From Bathynomus jamesi (taxonomy: Eukaryota; Arthropoda; Malacostraca; Isopoda; Cirolanidae): a stretch of DNA of 64,000 bases. The translations under genes and the position numbers were made by a program. Shown here piece after piece: positions 50,481 to 61,699 of this stretch; positions within the stretch are counted from its first letter, which is position 1, and the number at the start of each line of letters is the position of its first letter. The notes beneath the pieces were generated by a model. It was not told the DNA's origin. It did not search any database and saw nothing but the letters and a program-made list of their open reading frames with translations. The stretch spans positions 248,001-312,000 of the forward strand of contig JAJOZX010001860.1 of the NCBI GenBank assembly GCA_023014485.1, in the 5' to 3' direction.

Positions 50481-51779
50481 TTCATGTTAATGTAAACATC
50501 AATATAAAAATTCAAAAATTTATCTAGTGCAGACATGATATACCATTTTAAAGAAAAACCTTAGGAATTCAAATTTGAAATTAAAAACGTTCTAGGCTTT
50601 ACAATAAAAAATTAGTTACAAATGTGAACCTAAATCAGTGATGTTAATTTTTACCAAAAAAAATGGCAATATTTAATACCACTTGCCTTAAACAATTATT
50701 TGAAAATTAGTTTTTCCCTATATTACCCCATGAAGGTGATCCATTGTAAAGAAAGTGGAAGCCAGCTGATAGCTTAGTGACAGTTCTGGGTCATTCCAGG
50801 ACAAATCACCCACTTAGATTTTGCTTAAAATTGCTATACAGGGTTATTTATGCTGAAAAACACGAAATTTTGAGTTTCAGAGTAATGGTTCAAAAGTTGT
50901 GGGCCCCCAAAATTTGGTGGTGGGGGCTGGGCCCCTTAATTTTTAAAAGTCTATAACTTGGTCCCTAATTGAGCTAGGAAAAAAATTTGGTAAATATTTA
51001 CTATTGCACCAGTCTCCAGTAGAAATTTTTAAAAGTGGGGAGAATCACAAAAATGAGTGATTTCCAAAGATTTTGAAAGTCAGATTAATACAAAACACAT
51101 CAAAAACCATAGGAAAAACAAATTTCACCTTCAAAATTGGCCAAACCTAAAACAACCTAACCTAACCCCTAACGTTATCCAAAATTAAAAAAAATTAAAA
51201 AAAAGGAGACTGGTGTAATGTAAAGAAATACCAAAAATTTAAAAACTATTTGAAAGCTCAAATCCTAAAGAATAATTGACTAAGTAATAAAATACATTTA
51301 ATCAAATAGTTAAAAAGTTATATCAGTTTGAATTTTTTTTTGGGGGGGCCCCCACCCTCTATGATACAGATATTCAAGATTTTGTTTCGTCATTTTGTAC
51401 CTCAATTACTCTTCTATATGACTTAGTCAGTGACATTGTGTAATTTTACCTCTAAGTTGTGTATTTTTCCCCTTCATAAGATGGTGGTGGAGGTTAAAAA
51501 CACATTCTATTTGCTGGACTTTGAACTTACACCATTATGCCTGTTTTACTTTTCAAGCTCTCTTATAAGATGTTTTCCTTGACTTACAAGTGGATTAAGT
51601 ATAGCTATAAGATAAACTTATTAGTGTTTTCCTAAAACTCAATCATAATAATAATAATAACTGTCTCTCAACTTTGTTGATCTTCAAAGGCAAAAAAAAT
51701 ACTGCTAATATAGTTATGTTTTATTGAACAAATTAAGACATTACTTGAATAAAAATAATTGCTATACAATACATTAAGT
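50481..51779. other. No gene recognised; possible element ends
   Basis: GGGCCATTTCATGT at 50474 and GGGTCATTCCAGG at 50789 resemble the termini of the foldback element at 52859-53460. A run of G and C at 51340 and short AAT repeats at 51648 are present. No coding motif was seen. Confidence 0.4.
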
Positions 51780-52858
51780 TTGAAACATTTTTGGTACAGG
51801 TCTAGCCTTATTCTCAGTATCATGTATTTCAAAGATATACACAACTCTGGTGCCAGATTGAATATTAGGAGTTGACATTTTATGAAGGATGTTTTTGGCT
51901 TCTACCCCAACAAACATCATCTTTATTAGTTGGGAAATAGTATCTATTGTTTTTGTTGGAAATAGTAGTAGTTAGGAACTTGATTTTATAATCTTTGAAT
52001 TCTTCTGAATAATCTAAAATGATTCCTAGATAATTTCTACCATCATAAATGCATGCAACATACTTTCCCACAGGAAATATTTGCTCATTTGATAAATCTG
52101 GACTCATGTCTGAGTCACCTTGTTCAGATGTCATAACCCTAACAACATTGTAGTCGTTGGAGTCTGAACCTAAATAAGCTTTAATGTGACTGAGACATGT
52201 ATAATTCTGTGAAAACCTTGTGTACCCTTCACTGTCACTGCTTTTTCAAACCTACTACTGAGTTCTGTTTTATTATGATTTATTTGTTCTTTTGTAATGA
52301 ATTTAAACTTGATGGACGCAAAATTTTGTGTCCAAAAGTCATAGAAACTCTGTGGAGACAAGATGTGTCCTGTTGTTGTTCTTTGCAAACTAGCTTTAGC
52401 TGCTGTTCTCTTCACACTTCCTCCAATGCCATCACAGGTATGGTATTTTTACCATGATTAGTGGCAAAAAAAAGTTCCATTCTGCCTTTATACCAAAATC
52501 GGTTTCATGATGGCATAAATTGCTAAAATTAAAATGGTTTTTGTATTGTCCAGCACAACCATTGGAAAAATATTTCATTGTTTTCACATTAGGGAATCTC
52601 ACTTTAATGTCTTGAACTAAAAATTATTGAAATGTATACACTGCTGCAGTGTTATGATATAACCTATCACTAATGATACAATAGCTAGTGTGGCTCAATT
52701 TACCATCTTCCATTTTATATACAACCATTGGGTGTAATGTAACTTGTTTGTTTGTCCAATGGAAGCTCTGTGGTGCAACTTCAGTGATGAAAGAATAGTT
52801 CTCAGAAAAGTCTCCCAGTACTAAAACTTCATCTTCACTGAGATTTTGCTTAAGGGTC
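51780..52858 (-). pseudogene. Unnamed repeat-borne protein (SDG-QYKN / CDGIGG family), C-terminal half
   Basis: Reading the minus strand: EDEVLVLGDFSENYSF, QSFHWTNKQVTLHPMVVY, CIISDRLYHNTAAVYTF, then in shifted frames RFPNVKTMKYFSNGCAGQYK, NLCHHETDFG, EWNFFFATNHGK and CDGIGGSVKRTAAKASLQR, then FEKAVTVKGTQGFH, PVGKYVACIYDGRNYLGIIL and DDVCW. The order equals that of the plus-strand copy at 59440-60420. The latter part resembles a small beta-barrel reader fold. I recall similar multi-copy proteins in animal genomes but no settled name. At least four frame breaks. Confidence 0.72.
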
Positions 52859-53460
52859 TGGGTCATTCCATGTGAAATTGGACACTTTTTAACCATTTTG
52901 GGCATGACTGTCACTGATTTCCTTGAAATATTTTTTGTATGGAGGGCTATCTGAGATAGAGGCAGAAAATAATTTTCAGACCTGGCTGACCCCTGGCACT
53001 AATGTTCTGGGGTCGCAAAATATTGGCACATTGGCCTGAGTGCCATTTTTCAAATGCATGTATCTCGGGAACCAATAAAGATAGAAAAGTGGTTTTCGTA
53101 TTAAATTAAAGAGAAAAGAAAGCTCTATCACTTCTATCACTTTTATTAAACAAAGCATCTCTAAAATTAAAAAGCTTGAAGATGACCTTGACATTTGACC
53201 TTTATAAAAAAAAAGCTGCTCATCTCTGATTTTTAAATCAAAATTCTTTTTGGATGCCATCCATTGTGGTTAGCAACCTCTGAAATCTTCATAACTGGCC
53301 AAGACATAATAAAAAGTTACATCCATTCCAATGAGACAATTTCTGAAAATTACTTTTTGGCCACATCTCACATAGCCCTCCATACAAAACATTTTTCAAG
53401 GAAATCAGTGATGGTCATGCCCAAAATAGTCAAAAAGTGTCTTTCACATGGAATGACCCA
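52859..53460. mobile_element. Foldback TIR element, 602 bp
   Basis: Ends TGGGTCATTCCATGTGAAA are inverted repeats, and the arms extend ~100 bp (52859-52960; 53352-53460) through GGGCATGAC-GTCACTGATTT. No target duplication is clear. It interrupts the unnamed protein copy just upstream of EDEVLVLGDF. Confidence 0.78.
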
Positions 53461-53499
53461 AAAATATAATCCATATTTTTTCAGAGCTATTATATTCTA

Positions 53500-54280
53500 C
53501 AGGGTGTCCCATAAGTCCGACATCATAGGATAAATTCATATTTTTCTATTTCTACAAACCATAATTCATATTTTTCTTATGCTCGGGATGCCAATTTCCC
53601 GTCCACCATTCTGTTCAGTGACGAGGCTGTTTTTTATGGAAATGGTGAGGTAAATCGACAGAACACCCACTACTGGTCTCAAAACAACTCTCACTGGTAT
53701 ACCTCTTCAAAGGAACAAGGTGCATCTCGGGTGATGGTATGGTGTGGCATTTGGAAGGATCGCATCATAGGCCCCCTCTTTTTCGGTAAATATGTCACTG
53801 GAGGCACCTACCTACGTATGCTCAAGGAAGAAGCATTTCCCAGTGTCTTGAATGAAGAAGGAAATTTCCCAACATGGTTCCAGCAAGACGGCGCTCCTGC
53901 ACATTACAGCACCCAAGTAAGGGAATACCTGTAGCTACCAACAATTCCATGGTCATTGGATAGGACGTTCAGGGCCTGTGGAATGGCCAGCTAGAAGCCC
54001 GGATCTCACGCCACTAGATTTTTTATCTCTGGGGCCACTTGAAAGTGCTGGTATATGCAGAGAAAATTAGGAGTGTTGAACATTTGCGGCAGCGCATTAT
54101 TGGGGCATGTAACACCATTACTCCTGACATCATTCACCGTGTGCTTGCTGACTGGGTATCACATCTGAATTTGTGTATTGAAAATAATGGTGGACATATT
54201 GAGCATGTTCTGTAAATAAAAGCTTTTGTTTTGCCTTTTTAAATTTTTTTCCTATGATTCCGGACTTATGGGACACCCTG
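53500..54280 (+). mobile_element. Tc1/mariner element, 781 bp, 5'-deleted gene
   Basis: Ends CAGGGTGTCCCATAAGTCCG and (inverted) CAGGGTGTCCCATAAGTCCG are flanked by TA. The inside retains only the C-terminal two thirds of a transposase. Confidence 0.93.
53585..54215 (+). pseudogene. Tc1/mariner transposase, catalytic part
   Basis: The frame encodes TILFSDEAVFYGNGEVNRQN (first Asp), VMVWCGIWKDRIIGPLFF, and FQQDGAPAHYSTQVREYL (second Asp), then a stop. After a frame change comes FHGHWIGRSGPVEWPARSPD with the third Asp and LTPLDF. A second frame change follows. No helix-turn-helix region is present. The residue pattern is close to the two folded-back mariners, but the sequence is a different family. 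Confidence 0.87.
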
Positions 54281-54496
54281 TATATTATGTATATTATATT
54301 ACTACTATTATTATATTGTTTATTTTTTTAGGAATTGGTAGTATGCTATTTTAGTATTAAATTCATAGGCCTGCACTAAATTATAGATACATATTCATTT
54401 TATTGGCTCATAATGGAGGCCAGTCATGGATTTGATCGCTGAAAGTTGAAATTGAAATGTGCAGATCCACTGGAATGTCACAAGTGAAGTAGAAAA

Positions 54497-54650
54497 ATGA
54501 AGGATCCACGTGTTGTCTCCAATTTAATTCTGAAAAAGCTACCATCTATGAATCTTTCCAAAGACCACAGACTCTGCAAACAATGCAGAGAGAAATTAGA
54601 GCAAATGGCGAAGAATAAGGTGACTCCTGAAACCTCATCAACTAGCATAA
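54497..54650 (+). pseudogene. Unnamed SDG-QYKN family protein, N-terminal piece
   Basis: An ATG frame encodes MKDPRVVSNLILKKLPSMN then KDHRLCKQCREKLEQM, a CxxC motif like the N-terminus of this family. It is cut at about 54650 by a CR1. Confidence 0.6.
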
Positions 54651-55725
54651 TTTCGAATTTAAATCGAAGGATATTATATTGCCCCTTTACAAATCCCTAG
54701 TCAGGCCTCATTTAGAATATGCCATTCAGTTTTGGTGCCCGTACTTGCGTGAGGATATTGATAGGTTAGAAAGGGTTCAGCGTCGTGCCACGAAACTTAT
54801 TCCGTCATTGCGCAATAAGCCTTATGAAGATAGGATTAAAGAGCTAGACCTGTATTCACTCGAAACTAGGAGATTAAGGGGGGAGCTTATTGAAGTTTTC
54901 AAAATCGTTAATAACATTGATAATGTAAATTTTGACAAATTGTTCACTTTTGATAATAGTAATACTCGCAATAACGGATTTAAGTTGCGTGGCAGGCGTT
55001 TTATTACTAATATCGCTAAAAACTTCTTTACGTTTAAAGTAATTGATAAATGGAATAATCTTCCCGCGTCAGTCGTTCATTCTACCACTGTTAATATGTT
55101 TAAGAACAGTCTTGACAGACATTTTAAAAATATTAACGTTGTTTATAATTAAAAAAGAAAGTTAACAGGAGCTCTGGTGGTGGTGCTCGAGGATGAGTCT
55201 GTTGACGATGAATGCCAGCTTGTGACTTGCCAGCGTGTGATGCCAACAATAAAATTATTAAAAAAAATAAAAAAATTAGACTAACACGAACGTAGATGTA
55301 GCTCGTAGCGTAAACTAACCCACTTTTTGTTTAACTTTACCTACTTTTTTTACCTTGCATGTCTGTAACTCTTTCCTTGCATGTTTGTAGTTTGCTTGCA
55401 TGGTATGACTGTGAGTTAAGACTGTGTTTGCATGGTTTGTAAGCGTTCTTATTTTACTTCTTTTCATCTTTCACCCCTCTCCTATTCTCTCTGACTATTT
55501 TTCTGACTTGTTGGCAGTGGCTGGCGGATGATGATGGTGAGTCTTTTTTCTCTTTTTCTGAATGAATGTTAACCCAAGAGTGATAGGTGTTGCTCCTTAC
55601 TTAACCCCTTATTCTCTTCTCTTCTCTTAACCCCCTACTCTTTCCTTTCTCTCAGGCTAGCCTTAGAGTGGATCTTAGGGTCTTTGTTAGCCTTAGCTTC
55701 TGTAGATCTGTAGATCATCGCAATC
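54651..55725 (+). mobile_element. 5'-truncated CR1 with octamer tail
   Basis: Coding sequence 54661-55149 is followed by ~560 bp of 3' untranslated DNA ending in GGATCTTAGGGTCTTTG and TGTAGATC repeats. The same tail occurs in the minus-strand copy at 56926-57480. CR1 elements typically end in short octamer repeats. Confidence 0.85.
54661..55152 (+). pseudogene. CR1 ORF2 C-terminal domain
   Basis: The open frame encodes LPLYKSLVRPHLEYAIQFWC, VQRRATKLIPSLRNKPYEDR, LRGELIEVFKIVNNIDNVN and FFTFKVIDKWNNLPASVV, ending HFKNINVVYN-stop. The 5' portion, with endonuclease and catalytic box, is absent because the insertion is truncated. The remaining frame has no internal stop, so this is one of the younger LINE copies. 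Confidence 0.9.
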
Positions 55726-56075
55726 TGAAATTGAGATGCCCACAGATGAATCACCAGCTGAATCAAAAGAACACGAAGCATGTTTTCTCACTGAATCATT
55801 GCAAGCAGTGGATGAATCCCCACTAAAAGTTGACAAACTGCAATCAAGAAAATCATATGCACAAAAGAAGATTAGCAGATTAACATTCAGTGTGAAAGCA
55901 AAATTTAAACATTTAAAAGGCTCACCCATTAGTTTAGAAGAACCAAGCACAAGTTCAGTTCAATCAAAAGAAAATGATTTTGATGAAATCATGGATCAAC
56001 TTAAAGCGAAGTTTAAATCAGTATCTTTAAGGAGTGAAAAAATCAAAATACTCACTGTATTACCAAGTAGGCCAG
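55726..56075 (+). pseudogene. Unnamed SDG-QYKN family protein, second piece
   Basis: The frame encodes a Ser/Glu-rich region (DESPAESKEHEACFLTESLQ), SRKSYAQKKISRLTFSVKAK and FDEIMDQLKAKFKSVSLRSE then KIKILTVLP, a block preceding a helix-turn-helix-like region in this family. The sequence is broken at about 56075 by an insertion starting CAGGGTTGGCAAAAACCC, a hAT-like terminus. Confidence 0.6.
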
Positions 56076-56925
56076 GGTTGGCAAAAACCCAACCCAACTG
56101 GGTTTTTGGTTTTTTGATGGGTTGAAATTTTTTTTAGAAAGGTTCAATAATTATGTAGTGCCTAATATATCTATTATTTTATCAATTTATTTATCTAATC
56201 TACAATATATACCGTAACATGGAGCTATTGCACCCACTTTTTTTATTTTTTTTCTGGTTAATGAAAAACATGAAGCAAATTTTTTGGATTTTATTTCATG
56301 ACCAAGTAGGGCATTGTCAAGGCTATGCCTCATAAAAAAATAGAAATATATTTTAAACTTTTCTATTAAGACTATGGCGCATTTGCCCCATGGAATGGGG
56401 CAAATGCGCCCAGTCACCTTGTTTTAAAAAAAATCAGATACCACAAAGCTGATAAAGCAAAAATGATTTATTACTTTAGTACAATATTACAGACGTATTG
56501 TCTGCCTAATGAGAGAGATGTTGCCAAACACATTGCGACAAAACAACTTTTTTTTTTGAATGTTGGCTTCTGAAGTTTTTGAACAATGTTAACAGCTCCA
56601 GTTTCAAAGAGGTCTCGATTGGTGGGTGGTGCAAATACGATAAATTCATTGTTAGATAGTTCATAGTTACACCTGAAATATTCGATGTTCCAAATCTCAG
56701 GAGAAACACATTCCAGAAGTTTGCCAACATAGTGGAAAATCATTTTTTTTTATGTAAATCTAACTAGGACATAGTCTCCTTCTTGAAGCTAGGATTCTGG
56801 CTCTTCCGCGCCACATTCTGGTTCAACCTTGTGAATTGGTGAAATGCCACTCAGAGTATCATCAATTATTCATCATCATCAGACAAGGAAAGGTCATCAG
56901 CATCAGAGGATGAAGATCTACAGAT
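56076..56925 (-). pseudogene. Composite remnant: hAT-like end, hairpin, pogo-like protein tail
   Basis: A hAT-like end starts at 56077 with no found partner. A hairpin lies at 56376-56411 (GGCGCATTTGCCCC and its inverse). At 56471-56780 the minus strand encodes DYVLVRFT and HYVGKLLECV, then an aromatic-rich segment and NIVQKLQKPTF, similar to a small barrel domain at the C-terminus of some pogo-type transposase genes. Identification is weak. Confidence 0.4.
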
Positions 56926-57708
56926 CTACAGAAGCAAAGGCTAACAAAGACACTAAGATCCACTCTAAGGTTAGCCCGAGAGAAAGGAAAGAGTAGGGGG
57001 TTAAGAGAAGAAAATAAGGGGCTAAGTATTTAGCAACACGTATCACTTATGGGTTAACATTCATTTAGAAAAAGAGAAAAAAGACTCACCATCATCATCA
57101 TCCACCAGCCACTGCCGACAAGTCAGAAAAATAGTTGGAGAGAATAGGAAAAGGGTGAATGAAAAGAAGTAAAATAAGAATACTTACAAACCATGCAAAC
57201 ACAGTCTTAACTCAGTCATACCATGCAAACTACAGACATGCAAGTAGAGAGTGTTACAGACATGCAACTAAGGAGAGGATAAGAAAAAAAAGTAGGTAAA
57301 GTTAAACAAAAAGTGGGTTAGTTTGCTCTATGAGCTACATCTATGTTCATGTTAGTCTAATTTTTTTTTTTTTTTTTTTAAATTTTATTGCTGGCCATCA
57401 CACGCTGGCATGTCACATGCTGGCATTAATCGTCAACAGACTCATCCTCGACCACCACCCTCAGAGCTCCTGTTACTAATTGTTTTTTTATTTTAAACTG
57501 TTAATATTTTTAAAATGCCTATCTAAACGGTTCTTAAACATATTAATGCTGGTAGAGTGAATGACTGACACGGGAAGATTATTCCATTTATCAATTACTT
57601 TAAACGTAAAGAAGTTTTTAGCGATATTAGTAATGAAACGTCTGCCATGCAACTTAAATCCTTTATTACGAGTATTGCTATTATCAAAAGTGAACAGTTT
57701 GTCAAAAT

Positions 57709-58620
57709 TTACGTTATTGACGTTATTAATGATTTTGAAAACTTCAATAAGCTCCCCCTTAATCTCCTAGTTTCGAGTGAATGCAAGTCTAACTCTCTTA
57801 TCCTATCTTCATAACGCTTGTTGCACAATGATGGAATTAGTTTCATGGCACAACACTGAACCCTTTCTAATCTATCAATGTCCTCGCGCAAATATGGCCA
57901 CCAAAACTGAATGGCATATTCTAAATGAGGCCTGACTAGGAACTTGTAAAGGGGCAATATAATATCCTTTGATTTAAATTCGAAATTACGCGCTATGAAG
58001 CCTAACATCCTATTAGCTTTTGTGCAAGTCTCCAGGCACTGGTTCCTAACTTTTAAATCCTTAGATACGCGTACACCTAAATCTACTTCCTCGTCAATGC
58101 TCGCTAACTCTCTATCATCCATTGTGTACGTGTAATTATTGTTACGAGAACCTACATGCAAAACTTTACATTTGTCTACGTTAAATTGCATCTGCCACTT
58201 ATCTGTCCACTTCATAATCCTATTTACATCGTCTTGGAGCCTACTTCTATCATCCTCGTTAACACCCTTACCGCCTATTTTAGTATCATCCGCGAATTTT
58301 GACACGTTACTAGTCAATCCTACATCTATGTCATTAATGTAAATTATGAATAGCAATGGGCTACCTACATCCAATCACCCCGACTCACTACCATTAACAA
58401 TGACCCTCTGTCTCCTAGCACAAAGCCATTCCTCTAACCCAGGGATTCCCAAATTGGTGTTCTGCGGAACACTTGTATACCGTGAGAAGTGTTCCGCGGA
58501 ACACAATTTGGGAACCCCTGCTCTAACCAGTTAGCTACCTGACTGCGTATACCGTGCGCTTTAACCTTCGCAATTAATCTTCTATGCGGAACTGTATCGA
58601 ATGCCTTTTTAAAATCTAAA
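57709..58620 (-). pseudogene. CR1 reverse transcriptase, palm to C-terminus
   Basis: Motifs: KKAFDTVPHRRLIAKV, then (after the MITE) RQRVIVNGS, DVGSPLLFIIYINDID where the usual GVPQGSVL is degraded, FADDTKIGGKG (catalytic FADD), NVDKCKVLHVGS, DLGVRVSKDLKVRNQ, NRMLGFIARNFEFKSKDIIL and RPHLEYAIQFWWPYLREDID. A frame change near 57755 precedes the C-terminus FTFKVIDKWNNLPVSVI-type sequence at 57540-57620. It is the longest CR1 copy in the window. Confidence 0.9.
58440..58520. mobile_element. Minute hAT MITE, 81 bp, 8-bp TSD CTCTAACC
   Basis: The element begins CAGGGATTCCCAAATTG and ends (inverted) CAGGGGTTCCCAAATTG; nearly its whole length is one palindrome around TGTATACCG. Perfect CTCTAACC duplications flank it (58432-58439; 58521-58528). 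It lies in the CR1 reverse transcriptase. Confidence 0.94.
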
Positions 58621-58634
58621 TAATAATGTCAGCT

Positions 58635-58811
58635 TAGTTGTTGATGAAAATGGAAACATTTCCAAAAACAATTAATCCTGTGCAACTTGAAGAAGCTTAC
58701 CAACTGTTCAAAGAAAGGAATCCTGCTGCTAAAGTAGGCTTCATTAAATTTGCTGAACTTCGACTGAAACAATGTGTGTTGGCAGGTTCTGCAGGAACAC
58801 ATTCGGTGTGT
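58635..58811 (+). pseudogene. Unnamed SDG-QYKN family protein, third piece
   Basis: The frame encodes METFPKTINPVQLEEAYQLF then FKERNPAAKVGFIKFAELRL and CVLAGSAGTHSVCAC. It continues after the MITE at 59440 with CTIHQNMKLM. Sequence between this and 56075 is replaced by the pogo-like and CR1 insertions. Confidence 0.7.
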
Positions 58812-58819
58812 GCTTGTAC

Positions 58820-59431
58820 CATGGGCATCCAGAGGGGGGGGGGAAAGAGGGGGCAGTTGCCCTCCCTTGGAAATTTGTGTTTGCCCACGCAACGACTTCT
58901 ATAATTCTACTGCAGCTCAGTCAGTGTTTCCACATTCAAGGAAATGTCATTTACTTTACCTTTGCTTTACCGAAGTGCCGTGTCATTGAACTTAGAAGTG
59001 TTAAATAAACTATACTGAAAGATATAGTAATGGAATTATTTGCAAAGATCATTATATTGAGTGTTTTATTTATTTTTTTCTCTCAAAAACCTTTTGGTCA
59101 ATTTCACTGAAACTTACACGATTATAGTTAATCATAGTATCTTATATAAAAAATGGACTTGACTGGTAGAAAAAAAAAATGCACTGTGACCACTACGAGT
59201 AAAAACCGTCATCTCCCCTTATCATAGCCTGCTTTCGGTGCTAAATTTTATGTATTTAGTATTACTAAGTACATAATTTAGCACCAAAAGCAGGCTATGA
59301 TAAGGGGAGATGACGGTTTTACTCGTAGTGGTCACAGTGCATTTTTTTTCTACCTAATAAAGAACTAATAAGACTAAGAACTAATAAGTTAGTTTTGCCC
59401 CCCCTTGCGAAAAATCCTGCGGATGCCCCTG
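58820..59431. mobile_element. hAT-type MITE, 612 bp, imperfect 8-bp TSD
   Basis: Ends CATGGGCATCCAGAGG and (inverted) CAGGGGCATCCGCAGG are flanked by GCTTGTAC and GTTTGTAC (7 of 8). It splits the unnamed protein between HSVC and CTIHQN, and the frame resumes exactly. It contains the hairpin at 59165-59354. Confidence 0.87.
59165..59354. repeat. Near-perfect hairpin of ~85-bp arms
   Basis: GGTAGAAAAAA...GCACTGTGACCACTACG on the left is the reverse complement of the right arm, with a ~20-bp loop near 59260. Arms differ by only a few positions. It lies within the MITE at 58820-59431. Confidence 0.88.
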
Positions 59432-59439
59432 GTTTGTAC

Positions 59440-60420
59440 CATTCATCAGAATATGAAATTGATGAATTTTGGGGTGAGATTCAACAAGTTATTCAAAGAT
59501 ACAGACTACAAAATTGATTGTCCAAGGGATTGGATAAATTGGATCCAATGTTCTCCACCAAATGCACCTTGTCATCTCGATGCTTGCCAAAATGGTGGAG
59601 ATTTCACAGAAATTAGATGTATCATTCAAAAGGTATTTGATCATCATCAAACAGATTTTGTCGAGTTTAAGAAATGGACAACCACTGACTGTTCAACTCT
59701 CAAATCAATGCAACTGAATGTTGACGAATTCATCAAAACTTTCACATTGACAAATGTTGAAATTGTACCAATGGCATAATTTTATTGTTAAAATGCAATC
59801 TTCTCACTATCACACCTTAAGGAATCTTTAAACAGGGTGAAATTTTAGTCATTGGTGACTTTGTAGAAAACTATTCCTTGTAATGCAGATGAGTGCAAGC
59901 TTTCACTGGAATAATTTGATGGCTACCATACATCCCTTTGTGATGTATTACATGGATGGAACAAGGGATAACATTGCACACAAAAGTTTCGTGATCATTT
60001 CAGAATGCAATGTTCATGACATGGTAGCAGTACACCTGTTTCAAAATACTTATAAACTACATCAAAGAGAACATCACCAATCCCAGCAAAATCATATATT
60101 TCTTTGATGGACAGTATAAAAATAGGAAAATTTTATTAATCTTTGTTGTCATAAGATTTTAATATTGAGGGTGAATGGTACTTTTTTGCTACTAGCCATG
60201 GAAAAGGTCCTTGTGACTGCATTGGATGCACTGTAAAACAATTAGCCCACAAAGCAAGTCTGCAGCACCCATATGATGACCATATTCTTACCCCATTACA
60301 GCTTTACAATTTGCAAATGAAATGATCCCAAACATAAAGTGTCAATATACAAATGTAAAAGAATATAAGGAGGAGAAAAGAATTCTGGATGAGAGATTTT
60401 TCACAATGTAAAACAATTGC
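59440..60420 (+). pseudogene. Unnamed SDG-QYKN family protein, C-terminal half
   Basis: The stretch encodes CTIHQNMKLMNFG, CPRDWINWIQCSPPNAPCHL then CQNGGD, FKKWTTTDCSTLKSM, then in shifted frames GDFVENYSL-like, SFHWNNLMATIHPFVMYYMD, HKSFVIISECNVHDMVAVHL and, after several stops, FFDGQYKNRKI-like, FFATSHGKGPCD and QLYNFANEMI. The Cys pairs in the first block and the acidic SDG/FFDG and CDG blocks are shared with the minus-strand copy. Six or more frame breaks make it a relic. No function can be named. Confidence 0.68.
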
Positions 60421-60429
60421 TGGTACCAA

Positions 60430-61480
60430 AATATCAATATACACAGATTTGCTAAAGCTTTTGACAAATGTGATCGTGGTATAATAGCACATAAAATGAA
60501 AATATATGGGAATAATAGGCAGAGTTGGAAAATGGATCTACAACTTCCTCAGAGAATGCCTACTGTCACAAAAATTCAAGGTATATATCATCATCAGAAT
60601 CAGAAGTATGCAACTCAATACCACAAGGTACAGTACTGGCCCTACTCCTGTTCATTATCATGGTAACAGACATAGACAGTGGAGTAAACAAACAGCAACA
60701 GTATAGTAACATTCTTTGCAGATAATACAAAGATCAGCAGAAATATCAGTGATGCAAATGAAGTGGAGTCCTTGCAGAGGGACACAAACAAAATATACAA
60801 ATGGTCAGAAGACAACAACATGACATTTAACACTGAGAAATTTCATCTCTTGAGATATGGTAGAAATGAGGACTTAAATAGACTGCATATTATGCTCCAG
60901 ACAGATGGCAAATTCAGAGAAGCACAAGTTTTGAGTTTTGCATCATTGGTCTAATGACCAATGATGTGAAACTCAAAACACAAAATCAGATAGTGTTAAA
61001 CAAAGCAAAAAGAGTCATGAACAGGACAGGTACTAAGAGCATTCAAAAGAAGGAACAAGACAGTAATGGTTCCCCTGCTAAACACACTGATTACACCAAA
61101 ACTTTAATATTGCTCAGTTTTGACATCCCCATATAAAAAGGAAGAAACTAATAGATTAGAAGAAACAGACACATTTCACAGCAAAGATTGATGGCTGTAA
61201 AGAGCTCAACTACTGGGAAAGACTACATAAACTAAATCTGTACTCCCTGGAAAGAAGAAGAGAGAGGCACACCATAATCTACATATGGAAAATGATCGAA
61301 AAACTGTTACCAAACCTCAAACTAAACTTGATTACTATTCATACAATGCAGGAAAATAGAAAAGGCAGAATGTGTAGTATTCCCAAATTAAAGGCCTGAC
61401 AAGGGACTTCTTCAATACTGAAGAGAGAGAAAAGAATAAAGCAAAATTTAGTAAAGAATTCATTCTCTTCATTCTTGATT
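60430..61480 (+). pseudogene. Degenerate CR1-like LINE ORF2
   Basis: In alternating frames the sequence reads FAKAFDKCDRGIIAHKMKIY, GRVGKWIYNFLREC, SSIPQGTVLALLLFIIMV-like (PQGTVL motif), FADNTKISRNISDANEVESL (catalytic FADD as FADN), IYKWSEDNNMTFNTEKFHLL, MTNDVKLKTQNQIVLNKAKR and a C-terminal RREAHHN-like segment. At least seven frame breaks are needed. The catalytic second Asp is Asn. It is an old copy, apparently a separate lineage from the other CR1s here. Confidence 0.82.
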
Positions 61481-61699
61481 AGAAGAAAATCCTAAAAAAA
61501 CTTTTTATCAAAACATTTGAAGGACAGGACCAGAAATAATTTCATTATATATTTCCAATCCCAAATTGTTGGACAAATTAATAAAGAAAATAAGGTACAA
61601 AAAAAAGAGTATTAAACAGCACATTTTGACCAAAGATAATAAGAAACTGATAGGAAGGCGCTAAAAACCTCAATGTATGTTGACAGTTAGCAGCTGATG
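61481..61699. other. No gene recognised
   Basis: AT-rich spacer between two LINE relics. Confidence 0.5.

Larger units (their letters stand above)
56926..58630 (-). mobile_element. CR1 LINE, 5'-truncated, minus strand
   Basis: From 58630 the minus strand reads reverse transcriptase (LDFKKAFDTVPHRRL start), the catalytic box, thumb and C-terminus, then the same 3' untranslated tail as 55150-55725 and TGTAGATC repeats. With the plus copy at 54651 it brackets part of the unnamed protein gene. An 81-bp MITE lies inside. Confidence 0.87.
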
